A stretch of DNA of 64,000 nucleotides, from NCBI GenBank assembly GCA_025463785.1, contig JAODBD010000003.1, forward strand, positions 372,001 to 436,000. The letters run 5' to 3'. The translations under genes and the position numbers were made by a program. The stretch's first letter is position 1, and each line of letters opens with the position of its first letter. This document shows positions 40,113 through 48,895 of the stretch, piece after piece. The notes beneath the pieces are model-generated. The model was not told where the DNA came from, ran no database searches, and saw only the letters and a list, made by a program, of their open reading frames with translations. The stretch comes from Glaciihabitans sp. Lineage in GTDB: Bacteria; Actinomycetota; Actinomycetes; Actinomycetales; Microbacteriaceae.

Positions 40113-41070
40113 AGGGGTGGGGATAGCGCTCACGTTTGGAGATCGCGGTCGCTACTCGCGCGACGATTTCGGCGGGAGACCTGAGGTCGTCGGCGTTGAA
40201 CTCCAGGTAGTGCCAGCCGCTCGACTCGATGCGAGACCGGCGCGTCATATCACTCCGCCACTGAGCTGGGTCGCGGTGGTAGTCGCCCTGATATTCGATG
40301 TCGATTTTTAGCCGAGGGATGGCGAGATCGAGCCGATAGCGATGCCCCCCGCACACAATTGGATGGTTCGAGACAATCCCCTCAATCCCCGCGAGCTGGA
40401 GGATCGCCCGCAGCTCGGATTCCTTGGGCGACTCGGCCCGTGGGTCGAGCAGGCCAAACGCAAGCTGGAGGCGAGGCTTACCGCGACGATCCGGATACCG
40501 GTCGATCGCGTCAGCGAGGACATCCACGGCGACCAGCGGTGATCGCCAGTGAATCAAGTGATCTCCAACCGCGACAAGCTCCGGCGCAGTCAACAATCGG
40601 CCCAATTCGCACCATGCTCGTTCAGGAGTGCTCAGCCGAACACCTCTGAATTCCCAACTGTCGTTACCCATTAACCGGACTTTGTGGCCAACCACGCCCT
40701 GGCCCTGAAGTCCCCGATGTGGCGCGACGATTGCGACATGCAGATCTTCGGATGAGTCGATCCGTCGAGGTAGAGGCGCGCCCATCAAACGCGCGGCGGT
40801 TGCAGAACTGAAGAAGGCCAACGGCGACATTTTGGTCGCGTAGGCGAGACACCGTGCCAGCAAGTCGTGTGAGGCAGTGGGGTCGCGCACGCCGTGAAAC
40901 GGTCTGGTCAGATCCGAGCCGCGAAGGCGGGTTGCGCCCGCGCCGGCATCCCGACCATACCGATAGGTGAAGGGTGCGCCGCTGAGTGGCGGGGGAAGCG
41001 GCACACGAGGTCTCACACCAAGACAATGCAACAACCGCGAACTCGCGCGCCGATATTGTCCAAAACCCAT
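40111..41070 (-). CDS. DUF559-type (Vsr-like PD-(D/E)XK) endonuclease-fold protein
   Basis: A 319-residue protein. The middle (about residues 85-190) has the pattern AFFSSATAARLMGAPLPRRI, as in AbiEi-like/DUF559 proteins. The C-terminal domain carries the nuclease core RLDLAIPRLKIDIEYQGDYH, then a D-x-x-R region DMTRRSRIESSGW and HYLEFNADDL; Asp, Glu-x-Gln and His are in Vsr-like positions. The start is uncertain; ATG 41070 lies 4 bp from a palindrome and lacks a good ribosome site. Both ends touch nearly identical 55-bp palindromes. The function is unknown; nicking or repair is a guess. Confidence 0.78.
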   Translation of the reverse strand: MGFGQYRRASSRLLHCLGVRPRVPLPPPLSGAPFTYRYGRDAGAGATRLRGSDLTRPFHGVRDPTASHDLLARCLAYATKMSPLAFFSSATAARLMGAPLPRRIDSSEDLHVAIVAPHRGLQGQGVVGHKVRLMGNDSWEFRGVRLSTPERAWCELGRLLTAPELVAVGDHLIHWRSPLVAVDVLADAIDRYPDRRGKPRLQLAFGLLDPRAESPKESELRAILQLAGIEGIVSNHPIVCGGHRYRLDLAIPRLKIDIEYQGDYHRDPAQWRSDMTRRSRIESSGWHYLEFNADDLRSPAEIVARVATAISKRERYPHP

Positions 41071-41074
41071 CCTT

Positions 41075-41129
41075 GAGGGGCGTCATATGGACGTTCCCGG
41101 GGCGCCGGAACGTCCATATGACGCCCCTC
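41075..41129. repeat. 55-bp palindromic element, copy 2
   Basis: Perfect 23-bp arms beginning GAGGGGCGTCATATGGAC and ending with the reverse complement flank the loop CGGGGCGCC. Only three bases differ from copy 1 at 40058. It lies 4 bp upstream of the nuclease ATG. Confidence 0.9.
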
Positions 41130-41160
41130 GGGGAAATGGGTGGGGGTGGGTGGGTGGGGT
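41130..41160 (+). repeat. G-rich tract with quadruplex potential
   Basis: After the palindrome comes GGGTGGGGGTGGGTGGGTGG with G runs of 3-5 separated by single T, an ideal G-quadruplex pattern. It mirrors the C-rich tract at 39979-40057. Confidence 0.75.
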
Positions 41161-41253
41161 GGCAGGCGGGTGGGTGGGGAGACGCGGCGAACGGTGGCCG
41201 GGGAAGTACCCTGGGTGGTCCTTACCCGGCCACCGAGTTATCGGGGCGTCAGC

Positions 41254-43149
41254 CTACATACTGTGGCGGCCGTTTCGCCGATAACCCTCCCGCACCAGAT
41301 AGGCACCCGCTGCCAATAGTGCGAGGATCGCCGCCACGAGCATCCCGATCCCCACGCCCGTGAAGGCCAGGTTGCTGAATGCCGCCGGGGTGATGGGGTT
41401 GCTGGGGCTCCCGGGAGCACTCAGGCTTCCCGGCGAGGTCGGGGTACCCGGGTCACCGGGGCTGCCCGGAGCGACAACGGTCGTGACGTTGGGTCCGACG
41501 GTCGCCGCCGCCAGGTTGACCCTCGCGAGGCCGCCCGTCGCGGAGCCGCCCGGCAGAACACCGACACGAAGCGCCGTCTCGGTGAATTCCCCGGTCGGGC
41601 TCGTGTCATGGTTATTCAGCGTGACCGACAGGGCGCCGGTGAGCGCATTTCCGACCGACGCATTCGTTCCCAGCAGTCCCGTGACTGCCGGGTCGATCAG
41701 TTGTGCCTGCAACGAGTTGTCGAGTTGGCTGACCGCGCTGCTGCCGTCCAGCAGGTGGTTGGTCAGCTGACCGCCCATGCCCGACAGGATGTTGTCGACA
41801 TTCACCGAGACCGGAACGCCAAGCAACTTCAGGGTGGCGGTCGCCTGGTTGGCGGTTCCGTCGACGATTTGACCGACAGTGCCGTGGACGTGAACGTCGA
41901 GGCTGGTGCCCAGGTTGGGCAGCAGCTTTGTCGTGTTGGTGCAGAGCAGGGCGCCGACGGTGCCGCTGAGAAGGTCCCCGAGAGCACCTCCGGCGCCTCC
42001 CGTGACGCAACTCGTACCGAGCAGCGGAGCCTGGGCCGTCGATTCGTTGAGTGCGACATCCACATCGACTTGAGCATTGTTGAGAACGTTCGTGACCTTG
42101 GCCTTGATCTGGTCGCCGAGCGTCGCAATCGTTCCCGTGATCCCCTTCAGGATTTCGTTCACGACTGCGTCAGAGAGCACCTGCGTGCCGACCGGCTCGC
42201 TGTTGAGCTTGCCGCCAAGCAGTGCTGCCAGGTCGACAGACACGGCGCCGGTCTGCAGGTTGAACGTCACGGCACCATTTCCGTAGATTCCCGTCAGCAG
42301 CGGTTTGAGTGCCGCATTCAGGTCTGCGCTGACTTTGGCCGAGACCGTCGCGTGAGCACCCGGTAAGTCGAGGGTCGGGCTGATCCCAGACACGACACCA
42401 TTGACCGAGCCAGCGAGATCGCCGTTCGAACCGTTCAGTTCTCCGATCTGGGCAGCGACGGGGGCGAGTGCGCTCGATACCTTGCTGCCGAGGTTTGCGA
42501 TAGCCGGGCTCGTGAAGTTGAGTGTCAGACCGGCGAGCGCGTACTTTCCGGATGCCGTGTTCAGCTTCGCACTGGCCTCAGCCGCTACGGCATCGGCCTT
42601 CAGGCTCATGTCGGTGAGGACTTTCGCGAACCGAGCGTTCAGCAGCGAGTCAAGGTTGATCGACGTCGAGCCCGACCCGTTGGTGCCGACCGTGCCGACC
42701 CCGATCCCGCCATCGTTGCTGATGGCTCCGCTCGCAGCCGTCGATGAGCCATCACTGTTGGCTTGTGCGTACTGGCTGAGCGCACCGAGGTCGATGACGT
42801 CGCCCAGGTTTAGTTGCACGCCGCCCGGCTGGTTGATGAGCGTGGTGCGAAGCGCGCTCACCGACAACGGGTCTCGAGACACCTGCGTGCCCTGGCTGCC
42901 GTTGTTGTGAACGGACGCCGCGCCAACGGCCGCGATGTTGTCGAGACTGACGCCCCCGATCGCGCCAGACAGAAACTGTCCGGAAGCCATCGAGGTCGGC
43001 ACGGTGTCAGCGGATGCCGACAGGGGGGCAGTGAGCGCGAGTGCGGTCCCGAGAGCTCCGGTTGCGCTGACGGCGACAACCTTTGTGATGAAGTGGTGTG
43101 CCGCGCGCTGTTTGCCATTCCCAGTGTGCGACGTGTTGAGGTTTAACAC
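41254..43149 (-). CDS. Secreted surface protein, choice-of-anchor-G-like, with LAFTG sorting signal
   Basis: A 631-residue protein. Start GTG 43149 has GGAAGG 8 nt upstream; the longest frame begins 153 bases earlier without a site. The signal peptide is VVAVSATGALGTALALTAPL with cleavage near ASA-DT. The long mature part is rich in Ala, Gly, Asn, Ser and Thr with repeating beta-like units (VSLDNIAAVGAASVHNN). A Pro/Gly/Ser spacer (SPGSLSAPGSPSNPI) precedes NLAFTG, a hydrophobic helix and a basic tail, an LAxTG sortase signal. Adhesive or structural role is likely. Confidence 0.85.
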   Translation of the reverse strand: MLNLNTSHTGNGKQRAAHHFITKVVAVSATGALGTALALTAPLSASADTVPTSMASGQFLSGAIGGVSLDNIAAVGAASVHNNGSQGTQVSRDPLSVSALRTTLINQPGGVQLNLGDVIDLGALSQYAQANSDGSSTAASGAISNDGGIGVGTVGTNGSGSTSINLDSLLNARFAKVLTDMSLKADAVAAEASAKLNTASGKYALAGLTLNFTSPAIANLGSKVSSALAPVAAQIGELNGSNGDLAGSVNGVVSGISPTLDLPGAHATVSAKVSADLNAALKPLLTGIYGNGAVTFNLQTGAVSVDLAALLGGKLNSEPVGTQVLSDAVVNEILKGITGTIATLGDQIKAKVTNVLNNAQVDVDVALNESTAQAPLLGTSCVTGGAGGALGDLLSGTVGALLCTNTTKLLPNLGTSLDVHVHGTVGQIVDGTANQATATLKLLGVPVSVNVDNILSGMGGQLTNHLLDGSSAVSQLDNSLQAQLIDPAVTGLLGTNASVGNALTGALSVTLNNHDTSPTGEFTETALRVGVLPGGSATGGLARVNLAAATVGPNVTTVVAPGSPGDPGTPTSPGSLSAPGSPSNPITPAAFSNLAFTGVGIGMLVAAILALLAAGAYLVREGYRRNGRHSM

Positions 43150-43429
43150 GGCGGGTACCTTCCTGATCCATTGGGACGAGGAAGCATTGCTCAGGTCTGC
43201 GTTGACCTCAACTCGGGATATTGGGGCGAGAAACACTGCCGAACTCAGCTTCGCTTCGCCAAATAAGTGGTGCGTGTGGTTACCTGAAGAGACCCCGGAC
43301 ATACCGTTCTATGACGCGGTTTTGGGGATTTCCGTCTCGCTTTTTTGCGGGGTGCGGGGATGACGTACACTGGTCGAGGTAGTTGAAATCTGCCAAGCTT
43401 TCGCGTGCCCAAAAGTCGTGAGAGTGCAA

Positions 43430-43502
43430 AGGGCGGTGGCTCAATTGGTAGAGCAGCGGTCTCCAAAACCGCAGGTTGCAGGTTCAAGTCCTGTCCGCCC
43501 TG
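43430..43502 (+). tRNA. trpT: tRNA-Trp (CCA)
   Basis: A 73-nt cloverleaf: acceptor AGGGCGG/CCGCCCT with discriminator G43502, D stem GCTC/GAGC, anticodon stem GCGGT/ACCGC around loop CTCCAAA (CCA at 43463-43465), variable AGGTT, and T stem GCAGG/CCTGT with TTCAAGT. CCA is not encoded. It immediately precedes secE, as in other actinobacteria. Confidence 0.98.
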
Positions 43503-43573
43503 CGCTGTGTTTATTCAGCGCGACCGATGTTCGGTCGCGCTGGGTTGCGAAGCAACTTATGGAAGGTAGATGA

Positions 43574-43846
43574 GTGGCAAGGAAAGTGATCGACGAGCCC
43601 AGCGAGGACATCGTCGCCAATGCCAGGAAGGAGCGCGCCGACAGGCGTAGCCCCTTTGCGCGCATCGCACTCTTCGTCCGTCAGGTATTTGGCGAACTCC
43701 GCAAGGTCGTAACTCCGACCAGAAGAGAGCTGTTCAGCTACACAGGTGTTGTGCTCGCGTTTGTCGTTGTCATGATGGCGCTCGTGTACGGCCTCGACCT
43801 GGGCTTCAGTGCCCTGGTGAACTGGGTCTTCGGCACAGTTTCCTGA
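43574..43846 (+). CDS. secE: Preprotein translocase subunit SecE
   Basis: A 90-residue protein with one C-terminal helix (LFSYTGVVLAFVVVMMALVY, residues about 55-80) and the conserved amphipathic segment VFGELRKVVTPTRRELFSY before it. That is the short Gram-positive SecE form. GTG 43574 has GGAAGG upstream. It sits between tRNA-Trp and nusG. It stabilises SecY in the translocon. Confidence 0.97.
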   Translation: MARKVIDEPSEDIVANARKERADRRSPFARIALFVRQVFGELRKVVTPTRRELFSYTGVVLAFVVVMMALVYGLDLGFSALVNWVFGTVS

Positions 43847-43915
43847 TCGCCGGTGCTCCGCCCAGGTTTTTGATTCGGTTCATGCCGAACTCCTATGAAA
43901 TGAAATGAGATTTAC

Positions 43916-44938
43916 GTGTCTGAGTCTGACCGCCGGGATATTGACCTCGGTACGGCCGCCGAGCAGTCGTCTGAAGAAGACGAGGCCCAGGAGGGCAACA
44001 CCCTCTCAGCCGATGAGCGTTCCGACGAGAACGCCGAGAGTGGCGCCATCCACGTCGTAGTCGACGATGACGACGAGGACGGCGGCGACCTCGCTGGCCT
44101 CCTCGAGGCGCTCGACGCCGCGATCGACCCCGAGGCCGATGCAATCGTCGACGAAGCTCTTGAGATCGACTCCGTTGATGAGGCCGATGCAGCCGTCGCC
44201 GCTACCGATGACGAGGAAGAGCTTGAAGAGGAGGACGAAGCGAACGAAGTTCCGGATGTCACTCCTTACGACGGTCCTGAACTCGGCGACGATGACACCC
44301 CCGCTTCAGAGGAGGCGGAGGTCGACCCATACGACGCTTTCCGTGCGGAGCTGCGGGCTCAGTTCGGTAAGTGGTATGTCATCCACTCGTACGCAGGTTT
44401 TGAGAAGCGCGTGAAGCAGAACATCGAGAACCGTCGGGTCTCTATGGCCATGGAGGACTACGTTTTCCAGGTCGAGGTTCCGATGGAGGATGTCGTCGAG
44501 ATCAAGAACGGCCAGCGCAAGCTCGTCAACCGCGTTCGCATCCCGGGCTACGTGCTGGTTCGCATGGACCTCAACGAGGACAGCTGGTCTGTCGTTCGTC
44601 ACACCCCCGGTGTTACCGGCTTCGTCGGCAACTCGCACAACCCGACGCCGCTGCGTTTCGAGGAAGCCTTCAACATGCTGAAGAGCCTCGTACAGATCGT
44701 CGAGGCTCCGGTGAGCAAGACGGCCGGCGGGAAGGGAAAGTCCACCGCGCGCGTTATCCCCGCCGAGGTCGACTTCGAGATCGGCGAAACCATCACCATC
44801 AAGGAAGGTTCGTTTGCGGGCCTTCCCGGGTCGATCAGCGAGATCAAGCCAGAGAGCGGCAAGCTCACGGTTCTCGTTTCTCTCTTCGAACGCGAGACTC
44901 CTGTCGAGTTGTCGTTCGAACAGGTTACTAAGCTGTAA
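43916..44938 (+). CDS. nusG: Transcription elongation/antitermination factor NusG with acidic N-terminal extension
   Basis: A 340-residue NusG. The NGN domain starts at about residue 143 (GKWYVIHSYAGFEKRVKQNI, then VRIPGYVLVRMDLNE and VRHTPGVTGFVG) and the KOW domain is at the end (IGETITIKEGSFAGLPGSIS). Residues 1-140 are a strongly acidic, low-complexity extension (Asp/Glu/Ala), found in actinobacterial NusGs but of unknown role. GTG 43916 is the start. Lies 69 bp after secE and 76 bp before rplK. Confidence 0.97.
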   Translation: MSESDRRDIDLGTAAEQSSEEDEAQEGNTLSADERSDENAESGAIHVVVDDDDEDGGDLAGLLEALDAAIDPEADAIVDEALEIDSVDEADAAVAATDDEEELEEEDEANEVPDVTPYDGPELGDDDTPASEEAEVDPYDAFRAELRAQFGKWYVIHSYAGFEKRVKQNIENRRVSMAMEDYVFQVEVPMEDVVEIKNGQRKLVNRVRIPGYVLVRMDLNEDSWSVVRHTPGVTGFVGNSHNPTPLRFEEAFNMLKSLVQIVEAPVSKTAGGKGKSTARVIPAEVDFEIGETITIKEGSFAGLPGSISEIKPESGKLTVLVSLFERETPVELSFEQVTKL

Positions 44939-45014
44939 AGCTGCACTATCACCGCATCCGCACTGGATGTCGGGAGCGTCGCCTTCGGGCGGCACGAAAT
45001 GAAAAGAGAAAAAA

Positions 45015-45446
45015 ATGGCACCAAAGAAGAAGGTCACGGGTCTGATTAAGCTTCAGATCCAGGCCGGCGCCGCTAACCCTGCCCCGCCAATCGGCCCGGC
45101 GCTCGGTCAGCACGGCGTCAACATCATGGAGTTCTGCAAGGCGTACAACGCGGCGACCGAGTCACAGCGTGGCAACGTCATCCCGGTTGAAATCACCGTC
45201 TACGAAGATCGCTCCTTCACGTTTATCCTGAAGACCCCGCCTGCCGCCGAGCTGATCAAGAAGGCTGCCGGCGTCCAGAAGGGTTCGCCGACTCCGCATA
45301 CCGTCAAGGTTGCACGTCTCACCAAAGACCAGGTTCGCGCCATCGCGGAGCAGAAGCAGGTCGACCTCAATGCGAACGACATTGAGGCTGCAATGAAGAT
45401 CATCGCGGGCACAGCCCGTTCGATGGGGATCACGGTGGAGGCGTAA
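45015..45446 (+). CDS. rplK: 50S ribosomal protein L11
   Basis: A 143-residue L11. N-terminal [20 protein letters not shown] and C-terminal RNA-binding [20 protein letters not shown] match the family over its full length. AAAAGAG-rich leader precedes ATG 45015. It binds 23S rRNA near the GTPase centre. It is two bases upstream of rplA. Confidence 0.98.
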   Translation: MAPKKKVTGLIKLQIQAGAANPAPPIGPALGQHGVNIMEFCKAYNAATESQRGNVIPVEITVYEDRSFTFILKTPPAAELIKKAAGVQKGSPTPHTVKVARLTKDQVRAIAEQKQVDLNANDIEAAMKIIAGTARSMGITVEA

Positions 45447-45448
45447 TC

Positions 45449-46138
45449 ATGGCTCAGAAGTCAAAGGCATACCGCGCCGCCGCGGAAAAGATCGAAGAGG
45501 GCAAGTTCTACAGCCCGACCGAGGCCGTCGAGGTCGCACGCGAGACCGGTTCCAAGAAGTTCGACTCGACCATTGAGGTCGCGCTGAAGCTTGGTGTCGA
45601 CCCGCGCAAGGCCGACCAGATGGTGCGTGGCACCGTCATCCTGCCTCACGGCACCGGCAAGACCGCCCGGGTTCTCGTGTTCGCGACGGGCGCAGCGGCC
45701 GAGGCCGCAATTGCTGCCGGCGCCGACGAGGTCGGTGGCGCTGAGCTCATCGAGAAGGTCGCCGGTGGTTACACCGCGTTCGACTCGGCTGTCTCAACTC
45801 CCGAGCTCATGGGCCAGGTCGGTCGACTGGGTAAGGTTCTTGGCCCGCGTGGCCTCATGCCGAACCCGAAGACGGGCACCGTGACGACGGATGTCGCCAA
45901 GGCTGTCTCCGACATCAAGGGCGGCAAGATCGAGTTCCGCGTCGACAAGCACTCCAACGTGCACTTTGTCGTTGGTAAGGCTGCGTTCACGCAGGAGCAG
46001 CTCGCCGAGAACATTAAGGCGGCTCTCGACGAGGTCGTTCGCGCGAAGCCGTCGAGCTCGAAGGGCCGCTACATCACCAAGGGAACCGTCTCGACCACGT
46101 TCGGTCCTGGCATCCCGCTGGACGTCAACGTCCTGTAA
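45449..46138 (+). CDS. rplA: 50S ribosomal protein L1
   Basis: A 229-residue L1 with the RNA-binding start [20 protein letters not shown], the [20 protein letters not shown] segment, [20 protein letters not shown] and [19 protein letters not shown]. It follows rplK with a 2-bp gap and is probably cotranscribed. It also acts as translational repressor of the operon in other bacteria; a site is not evident here. Confidence 0.98.
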   Translation: MAQKSKAYRAAAEKIEEGKFYSPTEAVEVARETGSKKFDSTIEVALKLGVDPRKADQMVRGTVILPHGTGKTARVLVFATGAAAEAAIAAGADEVGGAELIEKVAGGYTAFDSAVSTPELMGQVGRLGKVLGPRGLMPNPKTGTVTTDVAKAVSDIKGGKIEFRVDKHSNVHFVVGKAAFTQEQLAENIKAALDEVVRAKPSSSKGRYITKGTVSTTFGPGIPLDVNVL

Positions 46139-46145
46139 CACCTCC

Positions 46146-46193
46146 AGAAAAGGGGTCCGCGTCGTGCTTGTCACGGCAGCGGGCCCTTCTTCT
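46146..46193 (+). terminator. Hairpin after rplA
   Basis: AGAAAAGGGGTCCGC (46146-46160) and GCGGGCCCTTCTTCT (46179-46193) pair with small mismatches. The 3' arm is pyrimidine-rich. It may end the secE-rplA transcript. Confidence 0.5.
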
Positions 46194-46211
46194 GCATCCG
46201 GAGAAAAAACC

Positions 46212-46742
46212 ATGACGATCGAAATCCGCCAGGCAATGCCTCAGGATGCCGGCCTGCTCCACGACGTTGCCGCCGCGACGTTTCCGCTGGCCTGCCCGCC
46301 GCACACAACCCGGGCGGCCATCCGCGATTTCATTGCTGACCATCTCAGCGAAACCAGCTTCGACGGTTACCTGGCCGACCCACAACGCGCGCTGTTTCTC
46401 GCGGTCGAAGGCGAGGTCGCGATCGGCTACACGATGGTCGTTTTCGGAGACCCGACGGATGCCGATGCCGCCGCGTCGATCACGATCCACCCGACTGCCG
46501 AGCTCAGCAAGGTCTACGTGCGGGAGGGCCACCACGGCGCCGGCGTTGCCGGCCGACTCGTCGAGAGCTCGATCGCATCCGCAGCCGAACACGGTGCAGC
46601 CGGGATCTGGCTCGGCGTCAACCAGGAGAACGCTCGCGCCAATCGTTTCTACGAGAAGCAGGGCTTCGCGCTCGTTGGCACCAAGCGATTCCTTGTGGGC
46701 GGACAGTACGAGGATGACTTCGTACGCGAGCGCTCGATCTAA
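46212..46742 (+). CDS. GNAT-family N-acetyltransferase
   Basis: A 176-residue protein starting at ATG 46212 with GGAG 8 nt upstream. It has MTIEIRQAMPQDAGLLHDVA, the acetyl-CoA loop VYVREGHHGAGVAGRLVESS (R/Q-x-x-G-x-G/A type) and WLGVNQENARANRFYEKQGF near the C terminus. The long open frame upstream overlaps rplA and is not used. Substrate unknown. Confidence 0.92.
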   Translation: MTIEIRQAMPQDAGLLHDVAAATFPLACPPHTTRAAIRDFIADHLSETSFDGYLADPQRALFLAVEGEVAIGYTMVVFGDPTDADAAASITIHPTAELSKVYVREGHHGAGVAGRLVESSIASAAEHGAAGIWLGVNQENARANRFYEKQGFALVGTKRFLVGGQYEDDFVRERSI

Positions 46743-46794
46743 GGCTCGTCGCCGATACGATTTGCAGAGAAGCTGACGTTCGAGGGGATCACTT

Positions 46795-47478
46795 GTGAAG
46801 AGCACCGCCTATCGGTACGTCATCGCCGCCGTTCGCGTCGCCGTCGCCGTGCTGATTGTCGCCGCCATCGTCGCCCAACTTGACCGCAGCGTCGGCAACT
46901 GGCAGAAGAGCGGCCTGAGCGTCGCGTTCGGCATCACGAACTTCTTCAGTTTCTTCACGATCGAGTCGAATGTCGCAACCGTCGTGGTGCTTCTAATCGG
47001 TGCCATTTATACCTTCGCGAAGAGGAACGACCCGCACTGGTACACGGTGTTCCGCGTGATCGTCGTCACGTACATGGGCGTAACGGGCATCGTCTACAAT
47101 CTGCTGCTGCGTGGCGTCGAACTACCGCAGGGCACGACCGTCGTCTGGTCGAATGAGGTGCTGCACGTGGTGGCCTGCGCCTACCTCGTGCTCGACTGGT
47201 TTATCGCTCCGGGTCGCACCCCGCTCACCTGGCGAACTCTTCGCGCCATCGTCATTTTTCCGATCGTGTGGGCGATTTATACCCTGGTCCGCGCTCCGTT
47301 CACAGTGGGCGACAACCATGGCAAGGCCTGGTATCCGTATCCCTTCCTTAACCCGGCGCTTGCCAACGAGGGCTATTTCTCGGTCGCGTTCTACGTGGTC
47401 CTGATCGCCGGGGTGGTCTGCGCCGTCGGTGCGGGCGCCATCTGGGTCTCGCGCAGGAAGTCCGTTACCACCGTATGA
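46795..47478 (+). CDS. Pr6Pr-family integral membrane protein
   Basis: A 227-residue protein with six helices, and with the Pr6Pr conserved FFTIESNVATVVVLLIGA (residues about 53-70), VTGIVYNLLLRGVELPQG and YPFLNPALANEGY. Function is not established. Start codon GTG 46795; the stop overlaps the next start (ATGA at 47475). Confidence 0.9.
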   Translation: MKSTAYRYVIAAVRVAVAVLIVAAIVAQLDRSVGNWQKSGLSVAFGITNFFSFFTIESNVATVVVLLIGAIYTFAKRNDPHWYTVFRVIVVTYMGVTGIVYNLLLRGVELPQGTTVVWSNEVLHVVACAYLVLDWFIAPGRTPLTWRTLRAIVIFPIVWAIYTLVRAPFTVGDNHGKAWYPYPFLNPALANEGYFSVAFYVVLIAGVVCAVGAGAIWVSRRKSVTTV

Positions 47479-48161
47479 GTCGACGTGCCCTGGTTGACGT
47501 CGTCGCATCCCTGATCGGTTCCGTACTCGTCCTCGCTGCGCTCATCATCATCTGGGCCGCGCGTCTCACGATCCATGCCGCGATCTATGTCAGCGAACTG
47601 GGTGCCACTGGGATGCCGACGGCGAAGGCCTTCGAGCTGTCGCTGTTGCTCATCGTCGCAGGTGGATCGCTGATCGCGTTCGCCGGCAAGGACATCCGCT
47701 CGCGTCTTCGAATCCTCGCCGCGTGGACGCCGGCCGTTTCGTTGTGGATTGCATCCGGTTTCTTCCTGGTCGCCTCCCAGGTGACCTGCACGGCGGGCTG
47801 CCCGCTTCCCTACGGCCCGAGCTTCGACTGGCAGGATGTCACTCACATCACCTGCGCAACGCTCGCATTCGTCGCCGCCTGCTGGGGGATGTTGCAGACA
47901 TCCTTCGCGCTCGACCACCGCATGCTCGCGCGCTTCTCGCTAACCATGGCGATCGCCGTCGGCGTAATCGCGGGAATCGGCGGACTGTGCTCGATCACTC
48001 GCATCCAGGTTGCCTTCGGCAGCGTGCTTGAGCTCGTCGCAACGACGCTGGCTATCGCCTGGGTTATCGTTCTCGGCGTATCGATTATTGCGGCGAAGGT
48101 CCGCGCTCAACGCCCCGTCATGAGTTCGAGCAGCCGATTGGCCAGCCCGACCAGTACGTGA
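47475..48161 (+). CDS. DUF998-like multi-helix membrane protein
   Basis: A 228-residue protein with about six helices, rich in Ala, Ile and Val. The pattern WQDVTHITCATLAFVAACWG resembles DUF998. It overlaps the Pr6Pr gene by ATGA, and its last 55 bases overlap the opposite-strand nuclease gene. The conserved pairing suggests that both act together, but no function is known. Confidence 0.82.
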   Translation: MSRRALVDVVASLIGSVLVLAALIIIWAARLTIHAAIYVSELGATGMPTAKAFELSLLLIVAGGSLIAFAGKDIRSRLRILAAWTPAVSLWIASGFFLVASQVTCTAGCPLPYGPSFDWQDVTHITCATLAFVAACWGMLQTSFALDHRMLARFSLTMAIAVGVIAGIGGLCSITRIQVAFGSVLELVATTLAIAWVIVLGVSIIAAKVRAQRPVMSSSSRLASPTST

Positions 48162-48721
48162 ATCTCGTTGTCGTCACGCTCGACCCAGCGCACCTGGGGT
48201 TCCGGCGCGACCGGCACGAAGTCAGAGTGCTGCTCCCACACGACGAGCGTGCGATCGGCGCCGAGCACGTACTGCTGCCACCACACCTGCCGCAGATACG
48301 ACCGCGGGATGCTGCGCCAGGTACTCGACGTCGTCTTGATTTCGCAGAGCACCACAGTGGCACCCCGTGCGCTGACCCCATCCGGGGTTGCCAGATGCAG
48401 CGGCTGGCCGTGCGCGTGGTAGAGATCAGAACTGGGCGTGATGCCGTGATTTGCCTGAACCCACCGCGCGATCTCGGGCTCGCGAGCGCGACCGTGGTCG
48501 GTGTATGCGTTGCCTCCGAAGCTGCTGCCGGCCAGCTTTTCCACCGCTACGGCCTGAAGCGCGCGGATGCTCGAGAGACGCGCAACGTCGGTGGCGGTGA
48601 CTCCGCGACTACGCGCTCGAAGCCACGCGATCCGATCATGGGAGTTCGCAACTACGCGCGAACGGTGGTCCGGCAGCGGCTCATCCCAGAGATCGAGAGT
48701 TGGCTGCATGAATGTCACCAT
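48107..48721 (-). CDS. YqaJ-like exonuclease/recombinase-fold protein
   Basis: A 204-residue protein. Features SRGVTATDVARLSSIRALQA, DHGRAREPEIARWVQANHGI, then CEIKTTSSTWRSIP and LRQVWWQQYVLGAD fit the YqaJ viral recombinase fold (PD-(D/E)XK with E-I-K). It would be a lambda-exonuclease-like DNA end processing enzyme; no phage genes are adjacent. The start is doubtful (ATG 48721 or 48709). Convergent overlap with the DUF998-like gene is 55 bp. Confidence 0.8.
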   Translation of the reverse strand: MVTFMQPTLDLWDEPLPDHRSRVVANSHDRIAWLRARSRGVTATDVARLSSIRALQAVAVEKLAGSSFGGNAYTDHGRAREPEIARWVQANHGITPSSDLYHAHGQPLHLATPDGVSARGATVVLCEIKTTSSTWRSIPRSYLRQVWWQQYVLGADRTLVVWEQHSDFVPVAPEPQVRWVERDDNEIHVLVGLANRLLELMTGR

Positions 48722-48895
48722 GCCATTGTCGCTCGCTCCACGGTCGAGGGTCGGTAACGCCGCAGCGGAACCCCCGATTCTGGGGCGTGTCCCCCTCTTG
48801 ACCGACACGGTTTGTACCCCTATCGTCGAACACGAGGAAGCTACCTAACTTCCTGTTTGAGCGGCGAAACCCGAACCTTTCGTCGTGGGGGATTC

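Noticed and set aside
40111-41070. Insertion sequence with the 55-bp palindromes as terminal repeats
   Set aside because: Each palindrome is self-complementary, no transposase motif (DDE or HUH) is seen and no target duplication was found; left as an open finding rather than called IS.
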